A stretch of DNA of 64,000 nt from an uncultured Calothrix sp. (GTDB lineage Bacteria > Cyanobacteriota > Cyanobacteriia > Cyanobacteriales > Nostocaceae). Made by a program: the position numbers and the translations under genes. The stretch covers positions 79,979-143,978 of the forward strand of contig CALJJQ010000039.1 in assembly GCA_937973965.1 (NCBI GenBank), in the 5' to 3' direction. This document shows, piece by piece, positions 1 through 11,400 of this stretch (positions are counted from its first letter, which is position 1; each line of letters starts with the position of its first letter). The notes below the pieces were generated by a model. The model did no database searches. It had not been told where the DNA came from and saw nothing but the letters and a program-made list of their open reading frames with translations.

Positions 1-2
1 CA

Positions 3-3000
3 CCGAAAAATCCATTAATCCGCGATGGTGTGAGTCAAGGACAGCGACAACTTCCAGTTCTGTCACCTGATTTTGTCAAAATTGACGAGGGTGATTTGGC
101 TGATTTTTTGGTTTTTGCTTACAAATTGAGTGAACAAGTTACTTACTACAAAGATGACAATACAGAAGATGGGAATTGGCAAGATTTTTTCGCTCACAGC
201 ACCCCCGTGCAGATCGCCTTGATTAGTAAAACCCGTTCAGAAAAGGTCAAGGAGGAGTATGGGTATCATTTGGATAAATTTCTCAAAACTCGCACTCGTG
301 AGGTTCTAAAGCGAATATTGGCTGATTGGCGTGGGATTTTGCGACGAATTCAAGACTGGTATGGTAATTTAGGCGATTATACTCCCCTCAAATCTGCGAT
401 CGCCGGACTGGTGCAAACTAATTTACGAGAACCTCTCAAAAGGATGTATTCCTTTGAACGGGTTACTTTAGAAACACCAGATTTTTATCAAAAATTTGCG
501 GAGGTATTTTTTCCAGAGTCAATTAGTTGGGAGATAGAACCTGCTAAGATACTTTTGACTGGTACAGTTTTAGAAGCACGAGCAGAATTGGATTTTGTTT
601 TTCAACCACTGTTTCAAAATTATCGTCAAATTATCCTCATAGCTCCTAAATATCTTCGGGACAGTTTAGAAAAACGACAGGATCATCCACCCCATTTATC
701 CTTATATTTTGCCTTTTGGGAGGTGATGCGACCAGTTCGGGATGACCTGAATCGCATGACCCAAAGACATCTGGACTTTTTCTACCGTCAAGTATTAAAA
801 TTGCGCGATCGCCCTGGGGAAGCTGATAGCGCTCACTTAATATTTGAACTAGCTAAATTCCCAACGGAATATAAACTGGATTCTAAAACTCGCTTTCTTG
901 CTGGTAAAGATGCTAGTGGTGCTGAATTATTTTATCAGTTGGATGAAGAAACGGTAATCCACAAAGCCCAAATAGCTAGTTTGAAAGGGTTATTTTTGGA
1001 CTCGCAAGAAATTGCAACTGGTGAACAACCGGAAAATTTACTGGGTTTTTATACTTCCTCCCAAGCGAACAGTTTTGACGGTGAAGGTGGAGATTTTCCC
1101 AAGGAACAAGTAGTTAAAGCATGGTTGCCCTTTGGCGATAATACACGGAAACATGGTCAAATAGGGTTAGCGATCGCCTCAAATATTTTTTATTTGCGGG
1201 AAGGAAACCGTACCTTAGTTTTTACTTTGACTTTTGAGCAAAAAATTACAGCAGTTAAAGTCAGCGATTTACCTCAAATTTTTACGATTGAATTTAGTGG
1301 TAAAAAAGATTGGATTGCTGGGGAAATCATTATATCAAAAATCAGCGAAACTAGCTTAGAAAATAATACCATAAAATTAGAAGTTAAGCTGACATCTGAG
1401 CAGGAAGCAATTGGTATTTATAATTCTGAACTACCTGGAGCAAAACTTTCTCTAGATACACCAGTGGCAAGATTATTATTAAAAGATGATGTGCTAGTAA
1501 ATGGTTTATCTGCCTATAGTTATTTTCGTAAGCTCAAACTGACTAATTTGAATATCCAAGCCAAAGATATAGAAGTCCGTAACTTAGTATTACAAAATGA
1601 TTTTGCGATATTAGACTCGACCAAACCCTTTCAACCTTTTGGTATCAGACCCAAAACAAAAGCAAACTTTTACATTGGTAGCCAGGAAGTATTTCAAAAG
1701 CATTTGACAGCACTTACTATTTATCTAGAGTTAGAGAAAGAAAAACCCAAAAACTGGTTAGATATTTACGCTGCTTATGATGGTGCTTCTGATGTTAACA
1801 ACCCAGATCAAGTTACCCTAAACTCTAATTTTCAACCGGGGAAATTAGCGATATCTTCTCTTGGTAACAAAATCTGGAACACAGCTACCACACAACCAAA
1901 TTTATTTGATAGTGGGGAAATTTCCCTTACGGGTGAGTTAGCAAACCTAAAACTCGATTCTGTTGCTAACACTGAAATCGTGGAAGCTTTCACCACCGAT
2001 AGCCAAAATGGCTTTTTGCGTCTACAGCTAACTGGTAGTGATTTTCTCCACGATGAATATCCTACTGTGTTAGCACGTCAGGTTTTAGCTGCTGCAACTA
2101 ATAATCAAATTAACGTACCGAATGTAGGTCTGAAAAGACAAGCAGTTATTGGAGCTTATTACAGAAACAATAATGGCATCTTTAAAGCTACTTCTTCCAG
2201 ATACTACGTAGATTTTTCCGACGAGGCAATAATTCCCAAAGAACCATTAACACCAGTAATTCAAGAAATATCTCTCAAATATACAGCAGTAGCAGAGAAA
2301 AAAGATTGTAAATTATTCCATCTCCACCCATTTGATGGATTTGCAAGTTGGGATGAACAAAAACCCTATTTTTTACCTCAGTTTCACCACGAGGGAGAAT
2401 TACTGATTGGATTGGAAAATCTCGAACCACCCACAGCATTACCCTTGTTATTTCAATTAGTAGAAGAAAGTGCAAATGGAGAGTTAGAAAAGACAGAGGT
2501 AGAGTGGTATTATCTCCAAGATAATAACTGGATTTTCTTGCAAGAAAGCATTGTTACTGACAACACGAATGGATTAATTGCTCCCGGTATCATTAATGTA
2601 CAAATTCCCCAGGGAATTAACAAGCATAATACGATTCTCGACTCAAATTTACACTGGATTAAAGCTAGTGTAAAATCCCGCATACGAGCTATTTGTAGAA
2701 TTATTGGTATTCATACCCAAGCTGCAAGGGTAACTTTTATCGATGCAGGAAATGATGGTCAACATTTAGCAAATCCCTTAGAACCTGGAACCATTACTAA
2801 ATTAGCTGTTCCCACCGCAGCTATTAAAAAAATTGACCAACCCTATAATTCCTTTGGTGGCAAAATTAAGGAACAACCGAGTCATTTTTACACCCGCATT
2901 AGCGAACACCTGCGTCATAAAGGTCGAGCTGTTAACATCTTTGATTACGAGCGGTTGGTATTAGAAAAATTCCCACAAATTCATCAGGTACGTTGTATTA

Positions 3001-3677
3001 ACCACGGAAAGATAGAGGGTCAACAGTTGAATGAACTTGCACCTGGAACTGTGACTTTGGTGGTAATTCCCAAACTGTCATCGGAACGCATCCTCCAGGA
3101 ACTAGAACCTAAAGTTAATCTGAACCTACGGGAGAAAATCAAGAAATATTTGCTCACTGTTTGTTCCCCTTGGGTTGATATTCAAGTTGTTAATCCGATA
3201 TATGAAGGTATTCAAGTCGAATTTTCAGTCAGATTTAAATCCCCCTATGACAACAACTTTGGCTATTATTCCCGCGAGTTAGATCGAGGAATAATTCGTT
3301 TTCTCACACCTTGGAGGGTCGATCCGGGGACAGAAATGCATTTTGGTGGTGTTATTTATCGTTCTGCAATTCTCAATTTTGTTGAGCAGCAATATTACGT
3401 TGACTATGTGGTGGGTTTTCAGATGCATCACCAAAATCAACGAGAAAATCAACGGAATGTTCGGGAAGCGATCGCTTCTACTTCCCGTTCTCTACTGACC
3501 TCAGTTCCCGTTGTCAGCAATAGTCAAACTCATATTATTAACGAAATCAATGCAACTAGTAAAGTTGTTCCGAATGAAAAACTAATTTCAGGAACTCTGG
3601 GTTATGAACCTTTAGAAAAGATGATTTTATTACCACCAAAAGAGGAAGGAGGAGAAGGAGGAAATGAGAATGAATAA
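3..3677 (+). CDS. CIS baseplate J-like wedge protein (Afp11/Cis11-like), 5' partial
   Basis: A very large baseplate component of a contractile injection system, acting in the baseplate wedge beneath the sheath. The ORF track starts at a GTG at base 30, but the frame is open to the left edge and reads PKNPLIRDG before that GTG, so the real start is probably outside the window. The C-terminal third, near residues 980-1140, contains the stretch HKGRAVNIFDYERLVLEKFPQ, which is typical of baseplate J/gp47-type CIS proteins and follows a long, poorly conserved middle. The last 80 residues are low-complexity and polar, ending in a Glu/Gly-rich tail. It is followed by the other baseplate genes on the same strand, which supports the assignment. 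The exact Afp number is inferred from size and order. Confidence 0.8.
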   Translation, partial: PKNPLIRDGVSQGQRQLPVLSPDFVKIDEGDLADFLVFAYKLSEQVTYYKDDNTEDGNWQDFFAHSTPVQIALISKTRSEKVKEEYGYHLDKFLKTRTREVLKRILADWRGILRRIQDWYGNLGDYTPLKSAIAGLVQTNLREPLKRMYSFERVTLETPDFYQKFAEVFFPESISWEIEPAKILLTGTVLEARAELDFVFQPLFQNYRQIILIAPKYLRDSLEKRQDHPPHLSLYFAFWEVMRPVRDDLNRMTQRHLDFFYRQVLKLRDRPGEADSAHLIFELAKFPTEYKLDSKTRFLAGKDASGAELFYQLDEETVIHKAQIASLKGLFLDSQEIATGEQPENLLGFYTSSQANSFDGEGGDFPKEQVVKAWLPFGDNTRKHGQIGLAIASNIFYLREGNRTLVFTLTFEQKITAVKVSDLPQIFTIEFSGKKDWIAGEIIISKISETSLENNTIKLEVKLTSEQEAIGIYNSELPGAKLSLDTPVARLLLKDDVLVNGLSAYSYFRKLKLTNLNIQAKDIEVRNLVLQNDFAILDSTKPFQPFGIRPKTKANFYIGSQEVFQKHLTALTIYLELEKEKPKNWLDIYAAYDGASDVNNPDQVTLNSNFQPGKLAISSLGNKIWNTATTQPNLFDSGEISLTGELANLKLDSVANTEIVEAFTTDSQNGFLRLQLTGSDFLHDEYPTVLARQVLAAATNNQINVPNVGLKRQAVIGAYYRNNNGIFKATSSRYYVDFSDEAIIPKEPLTPVIQEISLKYTAVAEKKDCKLFHLHPFDGFASWDEQKPYFLPQFHHEGELLIGLENLEPPTALPLLFQLVEESANGELEKTEVEWYYLQDNNWIFLQESIVTDNTNGLIAPGIINVQIPQGINKHNTILDSNLHWIKASVKSRIRAICRIIGIHTQAARVTFIDAGNDGQHLANPLEPGTITKLAVPTAAIKKIDQPYNSFGGKIKEQPSHFYTRISEHLRHKGRAVNIFDYERLVLEKFPQIHQVRCINHGKIEGQQLNELAPGTVTLVVIPKLSSERILQELEPKVNLNLREKIKKYLLTVCSPWVDIQVVNPIYEGIQVEFSVRFKSPYDNNFGYYSRELDRGIIRFLTPWRVDPGTEMHFGGVIYRSAILNFVEQQYYVDYVVGFQMHHQNQRENQRNVREAIASTSRSLLTSVPVVSNSQTHIINEINATSKVVPNEKLISGTLGYEPLEKMILLPPKEEGGEGGNENE

Positions 3678-3759
3678 TTACCAAACGTTAAAATTCATCG
3701 GTTCGCTAGTTAGGAGCTACAAGTAATTATAAAAACAACAATCAATTCTATTTTTAACC

Positions 3760-4257
3760 ATGATTAATACAACTACTGCATCAAAAACTCAAACCAATAT
3801 GACTTTGAAAAATCGCAATGAACTAAAGAGTTTATTTAAAAATAACACCCATCTTTCGGTGACGCATTTTCATGAGTTAATTACATCCCTACTCAATAAA
3901 AAAGAGGATAAATTTCATGGGGTGTGGAAAGCAGGACAAACCTATCAAACCGGGGATGTGGTCTATTATGAACGTACACTTTGGGAAATGGTTGAACCCA
4001 AGGAAATCTGTGCAAAAGGAGGAGAAGAACCAGATAAAAGTGAGAAATGGAAATCCCGTCTTCGGGAATTGGAACAGAAAGTAGAGACAATTCAACAGGA
4101 TTTACAAGCTTTACGCAAGGAATTTACTGAGTACAAACAGCAGATGGATTTGCGGTGGGAGCAACTACTGAAATATTTGACTTTACTGACTTTGGGAATT
4201 GCGATCGCTCTTGTCTGGTTATTTGGTGGTGCGATTTATAAATTCTGGCAATCTTAG
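3760..4257 (+). CDS. Small CIS-associated protein with carbohydrate-binding-like motif, coiled coil and C-terminal membrane helix
   Basis: A 165-residue protein between the two giant baseplate genes. Residues about 53-97 (GVWKAGQTYQTGDVVYYERTLWE) resemble the small aromatic-rich fold of chitin-binding type 3/CBM5-12 modules, which occur in phage tails. Residues about 99-136 are charged with heptad spacing (RELEQKVETIQQDLQALRKE) and should form a coiled coil. Residues about 140-161 (LTLLTLGIAIALVWLFGGAIY) are a clear transmembrane helix with a short tail. There is no signal peptide, so this would be a tail-anchored protein. Position and the membrane helix suggest a baseplate accessory or membrane-docking subunit; that role is inference. 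Confidence 0.7.
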   Translation: MINTTTASKTQTNMTLKNRNELKSLFKNNTHLSVTHFHELITSLLNKKEDKFHGVWKAGQTYQTGDVVYYERTLWEMVEPKEICAKGGEEPDKSEKWKSRLRELEQKVETIQQDLQALRKEFTEYKQQMDLRWEQLLKYLTLLTLGIAIALVWLFGGAIYKFWQS

Positions 4258-4410
4258 GTAAAACCAGAAATACATTATCTAATAAGTAGTCTCTCAACAC
4301 AAAAGTGATGGATATATTCCTTTATCACTCAAACTACCACCACTCACCAAAATCAAGTTCACAAACTAGTAGGTTACAGACTATCCTCCCCACCCACCCT
4401 ACAAATTAAA

Positions 4411-4430
4411 TTCAAAATCCAAAATCCAAA
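4411..4430 (+). repeat. Heptameric CCAAAAT short tandem repeat just before a start codon
   Basis: The run TTCAAAATCCAAAATCCAAA ends only a few bases before the ATG of the next baseplate gene and takes up the place where a Shine-Dalgarno sequence would be expected. The same unit precedes other genes in this window. Confidence 0.8.
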
Positions 4431-4437
4431 ATTTTTT

Positions 4438-7400
4438 ATGCTTCCATATCCAACTATCTCCAAACTGAAACCGAAATTTCCCGATTATCTTGATTTTCAA
4501 ACCCTACGGGATATCGGTATTAAACATCTACAAACTCTTTCGGGAAAAATTTGGACTGACTATAATTTACACGACCCTGGTGTAACAATTTTGGAAGTGC
4601 TATGTTATGCTGTCACAGATTTGGGTTATCGCAATAACTTAGATATTCAAGATTTATTAGCACTCGATTCCCAACAACCAGAAAATAACTTTTTTACCCC
4701 TGATCAAATCCTCACATGTAATCCAGTTACTGACCTGGATTTACGCAAGCGTCTGATTGATATTCCCGGTGTGCGTAATGCTTGGATTGAAATATTTAAG
4801 GAAGTAAATTTACAAGAAAAAACGGAAGAAATTACAGAAGAAAAAGCCAAAAAAATATCAACTTATCATCCACCTATTTACATTAATTATGCAAATAACC
4901 AGTTGCAATATAATCCCCCCAAGGGTTACACAGAAAAAAACGCACCACGTCTACACCCTCGTGGACTCTATACCGTTTATGTTGACCTCGATCGGCAATA
5001 TGGCAAAAATGCCTGTGGACAGATTTATAATTCCTGGTCGGAGACCCTCGACTCGGTGAAAGCTGTGTTGTGCTGTCACCGCAATCTCTGTGAAGACATT
5101 TACGATATTGTGGTGTTAGGTGCAGAAGAAATAGGACTTTGTAGCGATATGGAACTGGATGCTGACGCTGAAGCGGAAGATGTGCTGGTGGAAATTTATG
5201 TGAAGATACAGGAGTTTTTATCACCTCGGATAAAATTTTATACCCTACAGGAATTGTTGGATAAAGGTAAAGGTATAGAAGAAATCCTTGCTGGTAGACC
5301 TTCTGCAATTGATAATTATGAGAGTCACGGTTTTATTGATACCACCGAACTCGAAGCATTTACCCCACCAGAAGTGATTTACACTTCCGATTTATACCAA
5401 GAAATCTTGAAAATACCAGGCGTGGTGGCTGTAAACAGACTGAGTATTGTTAATTTTATCAACGGTTTAGCCCAGTCTCAAAGCCCCTGGCATTTAAAAT
5501 TAACGAAAGGGTATAGTCCAGTATTGGGGATTGAACAGTCAAAAGTCACCTTATTCAAGGGGATATTACCCATATCACCAGATGGGAATGAGGTTAAACG
5601 CCGTTATTATGAACAACAGACCGCACATATTAAGGTATTACGCCATGGGGACAAACTGGATTTAGCCGTACCACAGGGTAGCTATTATAACTTAGCTGAC
5701 CATTATTCAATTCAGCATGATTTTCCTTTAACCTATGGTATTGGGGAAGAAGGACTACCGGAAGGGGCTTCAGTATTACGTAAAGCCCAAGCTCGTCAGT
5801 TAAAAGGATACCTGGTATTTTTCGACCAACTGCTTGCCAATTATTTAGTTCAACTTGCTCATGTACGGGATTTATTTTCCTGGGAAGTTGACGAAACCCA
5901 GGGACGGAACAACGACCACATGAATCGTCCTCCAGATAAATCCCACACCTATTTTACTCAGGAACTTGATTTTCCAGAGCAAAATGCCATCCTTGGGGAA
6001 GCTGGGGGATATCTGCAAGCAATTCAAGAAGAACCAGAAACCTATCGCGATCGCCGTAATCGTTTCTTGGATCATTTGCTGGGACGTTTTGCTGAGTCCT
6101 TTGCTAATTATGTGCTAATTAACTACCGGATAATTCAGGAACGTCGGGATCAATTCCAGGATGAGGTAATTCACGACAAAGCCCAGTTTTTACAAAATTA
6201 TCCAACTTTGAGTCGCGATCGCTTTCGTGCTTTTAATTATTGCAACTATCAGCAGGTTTGGGACACAGAAAATGTCTCTGGTTTCCAAAAACGGGTTTCT
6301 CGTTTACTGGGTTTTGAAGATGTGCGTCGTCGCAATCTCTGTCATTATGAGGTAGATGAGGTATCTGGTGAGTTTGTCTCTTTTATGGTTACTTGTGGTG
6401 ATGAGGAGCAATCATTAATTAGCTTGCAGACATATAGTGACCAAAAAACTGCTCAAGCAAATATAGAAAAGTTTTTGCTGTTTGCTTTACATGAAAATTT
6501 TTACCAGCGTCTTTGCTATAGTTACTTTTATCACTATGGTTTAGAAGTCGAGGTGAAACCGGACAATGAAAATGAGGAAACCATCACAGTTGAAGGAAGA
6601 GGTGATGGAGTCAGAGCTAAAGTGAGACTGGACAATAAAGAAGAGGAAACCATCACAGCTAGATATGAGTCTGTATTTTTTTCCCAAGCAGAAAGACTTG
6701 CTGCTTTGAATTTTCTGATTGAAATTTTACCAAGTCTTTTGAATTGGAGAGAACAGGAAAATGATGTGATTTCAACTATCTCCCAGGAGAGTGTAATTAA
6801 AACTGAAAACGTAAAGGAGGAAAATTTATACTATTTCCAATTAAATATACCAGTTAGCTCTTCAGTAACATCCACCCTAATTCGGTTTGTGGGAATTCAA
6901 CGCTATTTTTCGGAACCACTTGCTCATCAAGCTGCGATCGCGATTCTCAAACAAATTGCTACTAGACAAAATTACTACCCGATTTTGTTGCGTCAAGATA
7001 AAAGTTCAGAACGGGAAACTCTTAACCCTAGCGATGAAACTAGATTTACCCATTATGGCTATGCTTTAGTTGATCAGGAAGGAAAGGTATTAGGAGAAAG
7101 TGGAAAACGCTTCCCGACAAAACAAGAAAGGGAAACAGCACTACAAAACTGGTTAAGTTGTCTTCAATTCAATCCAAATCAATTTCAGGAATCAGATGAG
7201 CGTTTTTTACAAATTGAAGAAGTGACAGAAGAAACCTCTGGTTATCGCTTCCGATTAATTGACCGGGAAGGGATGACAATATTACAGGGTTTACAACTAT
7301 TTGCGGATGAAAATATAGTTCGCGATCGCTTTTATCAAGATGTGCTGAGTGTGTTGTTTGAACCAGGTGTAATTGAACCAACTACAACCAACGAAGGTTT

Positions 7401-8418
7401 TGGCTTTCGAGTATTAAGTAAACCGGGAAATCGCCGCAGTGCAGTTGCAACTTCTCCCCAATTGTACCCTTCAGAAAGTGAAAGGGACGCAGCGATCGAA
7501 CATCTATTTTTACTAGTACGCACAGCCCATCTCAATATTACTTGGACTGGATTAGAAAATTCCTCTAACCCTAGTTATATTGGTAGAGTTTACGACCAAA
7601 ATGGGAATATTTTACTAGAAACAAGTAAACGCCATAATACACCGGAAACCGCTTGGGAACAAGGTAATGTTTTAATGGAACTTGCTGGGGAACAAGCGGA
7701 ATTTTCTGAAAATGGAAAGTCAGATGCTAAAAATTTTCGACTCATTGATGGGGAACCTGCTGACAGTGGAAATACTTCTAATCCGAATCAAAGTGTTCCA
7801 GAAACCTACGGTTGGGAATTAACAAATCGGGGAAAAGATAAAATCCTTGCTACTCATTACTACACTAGCAAAAAAGAACGAAATCAATCCATCCAAGCAC
7901 TACAAATATTAGTTAATGATGAGGGGTTTCATCTACTGGAGCATATTCTCCTGCGTCCTAGAACTACCTCAGATAATTTTTTATCCATCTGCGTGAACAC
8001 GGATGATGCTACAAGGGGAGAACCAACCCAGTTAACCTATCAAGACCCCTATTCTTTTTGGATCACTATAATTTTACCCTACTGGTCAGAACGCTTCAGC
8101 AATATCGATTTTCGTCGCTTTGTAGAACGGACTTTGCGATTAGAAGTACCTGCTCATGTAGCGTTAAAAATTGCTTGGGTGAATGTCCAACAAATGAGGG
8201 ATTTTGAAGTTGCTTATCGCAATTGGTTGGAGCAATTAGCTTGGGAAACTGGAAATGGTAGCACCTGTAATCTTTCTGGAACACTGAATGATTTAATCCA
8301 AATTATCTCCCAACTGCGAAATATTTATCCCCAAGGTATCTTATACGACCCCCAATTCGTTTCTCAAAATCAACCGATTATTCTCAACCAAACTGCTCTT
8401 GGAACTGCAAGTGAGTAA
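4438..8418 (+). CDS. CIS baseplate protein (Afp12/Cis12-like)
   Basis: A 1326-residue second large baseplate component. Near residues 34-66 it has GKIWTDYNLHDPGVTILEVLCYA, a signature of the N-terminal region of Afp12-like/baseplate-J-type CIS proteins. The middle is long and repeats a pattern in which stretches such as YRFRLIDREGMTILQG and YGYALVDQEGKVLGESGKRF recur, which suggests several small homologous beta modules inserted between residues about 750 and 1180. The C-terminal region contains a block around LLEHILLRPR that is commonly seen in these proteins. The protein is much longer than phage gp6-type proteins, in keeping with baseplate extensions reported for the Anabaena CIS. No Shine-Dalgarno is visible; CCAAAAT repeats abut the start. 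Confidence 0.8.
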   Translation: MLPYPTISKLKPKFPDYLDFQTLRDIGIKHLQTLSGKIWTDYNLHDPGVTILEVLCYAVTDLGYRNNLDIQDLLALDSQQPENNFFTPDQILTCNPVTDLDLRKRLIDIPGVRNAWIEIFKEVNLQEKTEEITEEKAKKISTYHPPIYINYANNQLQYNPPKGYTEKNAPRLHPRGLYTVYVDLDRQYGKNACGQIYNSWSETLDSVKAVLCCHRNLCEDIYDIVVLGAEEIGLCSDMELDADAEAEDVLVEIYVKIQEFLSPRIKFYTLQELLDKGKGIEEILAGRPSAIDNYESHGFIDTTELEAFTPPEVIYTSDLYQEILKIPGVVAVNRLSIVNFINGLAQSQSPWHLKLTKGYSPVLGIEQSKVTLFKGILPISPDGNEVKRRYYEQQTAHIKVLRHGDKLDLAVPQGSYYNLADHYSIQHDFPLTYGIGEEGLPEGASVLRKAQARQLKGYLVFFDQLLANYLVQLAHVRDLFSWEVDETQGRNNDHMNRPPDKSHTYFTQELDFPEQNAILGEAGGYLQAIQEEPETYRDRRNRFLDHLLGRFAESFANYVLINYRIIQERRDQFQDEVIHDKAQFLQNYPTLSRDRFRAFNYCNYQQVWDTENVSGFQKRVSRLLGFEDVRRRNLCHYEVDEVSGEFVSFMVTCGDEEQSLISLQTYSDQKTAQANIEKFLLFALHENFYQRLCYSYFYHYGLEVEVKPDNENEETITVEGRGDGVRAKVRLDNKEEETITARYESVFFSQAERLAALNFLIEILPSLLNWREQENDVISTISQESVIKTENVKEENLYYFQLNIPVSSSVTSTLIRFVGIQRYFSEPLAHQAAIAILKQIATRQNYYPILLRQDKSSERETLNPSDETRFTHYGYALVDQEGKVLGESGKRFPTKQERETALQNWLSCLQFNPNQFQESDERFLQIEEVTEETSGYRFRLIDREGMTILQGLQLFADENIVRDRFYQDVLSVLFEPGVIEPTTTNEGFGFRVLSKPGNRRSAVATSPQLYPSESERDAAIEHLFLLVRTAHLNITWTGLENSSNPSYIGRVYDQNGNILLETSKRHNTPETAWEQGNVLMELAGEQAEFSENGKSDAKNFRLIDGEPADSGNTSNPNQSVPETYGWELTNRGKDKILATHYYTSKKERNQSIQALQILVNDEGFHLLEHILLRPRTTSDNFLSICVNTDDATRGEPTQLTYQDPYSFWITIILPYWSERFSNIDFRRFVERTLRLEVPAHVALKIAWVNVQQMRDFEVAYRNWLEQLAWETGNGSTCNLSGTLNDLIQIISQLRNIYPQGILYDPQFVSQNQPIILNQTALGTASE

Positions 8419-8422
8419 AGTT

Positions 8423-11400
8423 ATGAATACTATGATCAATCAAACTGGCTATCCCATATTTACACCTAATCAGGTATTGACAAAAGATGACCTAAATGAA
8501 CTTGTTAGCTATCTCGATGGACTTAATCGTCTAACTCGCACCCATTTAATTGGTATGGGAATTGTCTGCGGTTTAGAGGTGCAGACTTTAGAGAAAAAAG
8601 CAGGAATCTATATTACCTCTGGTTGTGGTATTACCTCGGAGGGTTTTTGTATCCAATACTCGTCGATTCCTGTTCAAAATCAGGCAGAATCAAAAAATAC
8701 TTTTACCCATTACCGAGATAAAGTCCAGCTATCGAAAAATCTCTTCATCAAAAGCAAATTCCCCAAAAAAAATTATCTTGTCAGAGAATTGATTACAGCA
8801 GAGGAAGCGGAGAAAAAGCCCCAAGGTATCCAACCCTTGACGGCAATACAAGATAATGAATTGTATTCTCAGGTAGTAGTCATCCTCTATGACTGGGAAG
8901 ATTTAGCACGCCAAGATTACTGCCAATTTAGCTATGATGATCGCGGACAGGAACGAAGTTTTCGCTTACGTTTTCTGTTGCTCCCTAGCCAAGATAGCAA
9001 AAATCCTAGCCAAAACACTGAAGAAGAGTATCTCAGTGCTGAACGCTTGCTACGTCAAGGGTATCAGATGGATAAATTACCTGAACGTTGGAGTAGTTTT
9101 GCTACTCAAGAAATTTTTGAACTCCGCAATCACTTTCTCCAAGAATTTGACCGTGAGACGAATAAATTCCAAGATTTTGCTCCACAAGTGCAGCGATTTG
9201 GTTGTACCGCAGACAATAATAGCGTAGATTTAACTAGCATTAATAACTACAAGACTTTCCGGGAGAACTACTACCAGATTTGTGAAAATGCGATCGCGGC
9301 GATCGATAAAGCTTTTCCCCAGCTATTTTGGTTATTTTCACCTTTTTTTACTGCCTTTCAACCTAATTCGGGTAAGGACTTTAGTCAGTTGAAGGAAAAC
9401 CTGAAAAATATATTCAAAGGTATCAAGCTAGAAAATCTCTTAGAGAATATTAAGGTCAAGGAGATTAATCCAGAGATACAAACATTAAAACCTGAACAGT
9501 TGCAATCTACCTATGCGCTACAGTATTTTTACGATTATCTGAGTCTATTGGTTGCTGCTTACTATGAACTAGCTGAGGCTACTTTTGATTTAATGGATGA
9601 CTGCACACCCGATATGCAGCGCTTTCCCAGATTTTTGATGTTAGGATTAGTACCGTCTCCGAGTCAAAGGACTGAGGTATATCTAGCACCTTCCGTCTAT
9701 CGCAGTCATTTTACCCAACCTCCTATCTACAACAGTAACCGGGTACGTCTGCAAGAAGTTCGCTATCTGTACGAACGTCTTTTAAAACTATCTGAACCTG
9801 AAAGTTTTTACCTACTACCATTTTATAATACACCCCTAAAAATTACACCCAGTCAAGACCGCTCCGTACCCCTGAGCAAACAAGCAATCCCTTACTACCT
9901 TAATTATCCCAATCTATACAAATACTGGAACTACGATACTTACCGCAAAGGAAGAAGCGATCGCCATCCTGCTTATTTTTACCCGAAGCGCAATCCAGAG
10001 GAAAATTTTCATGAGTTTCAGGATTTGAATTATCACTTGGATAATTACAGTTTTTATCGGATTGAGGGACACATTGGGAAAGCGAATGACCAGGTTTTTA
10101 AAAACATTCGAGACTATCAAAAACGATATAATTTAGCCTTTGATGTGATTACTTTGAAATTAGGGAATCGAGCAAGTCTGAAGGATTTAAATATTTCTGG
10201 TCAATTTGCTGACCTGGAAGCAGATTTTCGTCGGGTTCAGGGTGTTTTCCAAAAACTTTGGACTCAGCATGAAAACGAATGGTCAAGAAATGTGTTTTTA
10301 CAAACCCTGAAACAATCTTTCTTTGATAAATCGGGTTTGAAGGACATGGATAGCGGTCAACTATCTAATTTTATTTTAGAGCGTGCCCGCAAACCAGAAG
10401 CCTATGAACTTGTTCAAGTTGAGAACACAGAACAGCAATTTCAGATATATATACGTGACGAAAATAATATTCGTATTGCTCGTTATGTCACCCCAATAGC
10501 TGATGCTAGGGGAAATAGCCTCAGTGATTTTCGTGACTTAATAATTGATTTTGCAGAAATTTCTCTTGATAAGATTGACCAGGAAAAACAACGGATCATC
10601 AAAGAAATTGCCTTCAGTATATCTTTCCCGGAAGTCACCCATGATTTAGTTATTGATTCAGCGAGTAACCCAGAAAAATATCACTTAAAATTTTCCACTG
10701 ATGATACGATTGTGTCACCACCTCTTAATCTAAGTTATTCCCCTATTTTGGTTTCCTTGAGTCATTTTGCTGTTAGTCAACAAAACAATCAACCCATTAT
10801 TCCCCAGAAAGAATTTCAGGACTTTGAAACCCTTTATCGTTTATTACGAGATAGTTCGTTGGTATATGGTCCAACCACATTAGCTCAAAATAATCCCCAA
10901 AGCTACTTGATGGGAGATAAACAAGTTACAGAGGAACTAAATGATTTAAATCTGACAGAATTAATTAAAACCTATCAACTGCGATTAGAACAACTGAAAA
11001 AATTGCATTTATTCCCAAATTTTGCGCAACAGCATCCAGGAATGGAACACTTAGGGGGAGTACCCAAAGGGGGTACTTTTGTCTTGGTGTATGTAGATGG
11101 TCAGGATGTTAGGGATCTTCTGGTTGTTGATAAAGACCCTACTGGTTATAAAGAAGCAATCAAACGCACTGAAAATATCCAAAAAGCTGCTTTCTTACCA
11201 CCATCTTTTCTTGGTGAATTACCAGAAAAAGACGTAATTTCCAACAGTGATAGGCTGCTTTTGGAATTAGAGAAGCGCAAAGATATTGTGATTGCAGATT
11301 TTTGTCTTCCCTATCGTTGTAGTAGTAGCTCACCCGCAGTTAGTTATGTATTAGCGCGATCGCGTCCCATTATTTTACTAGAAAAAACCAATTTAGTCTT

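Noticed and set aside
4883-5308. 141-residue minus ORF inside the baseplate gene
   Set aside because: Antisense to a conserved baseplate coding region, low-quality composition.
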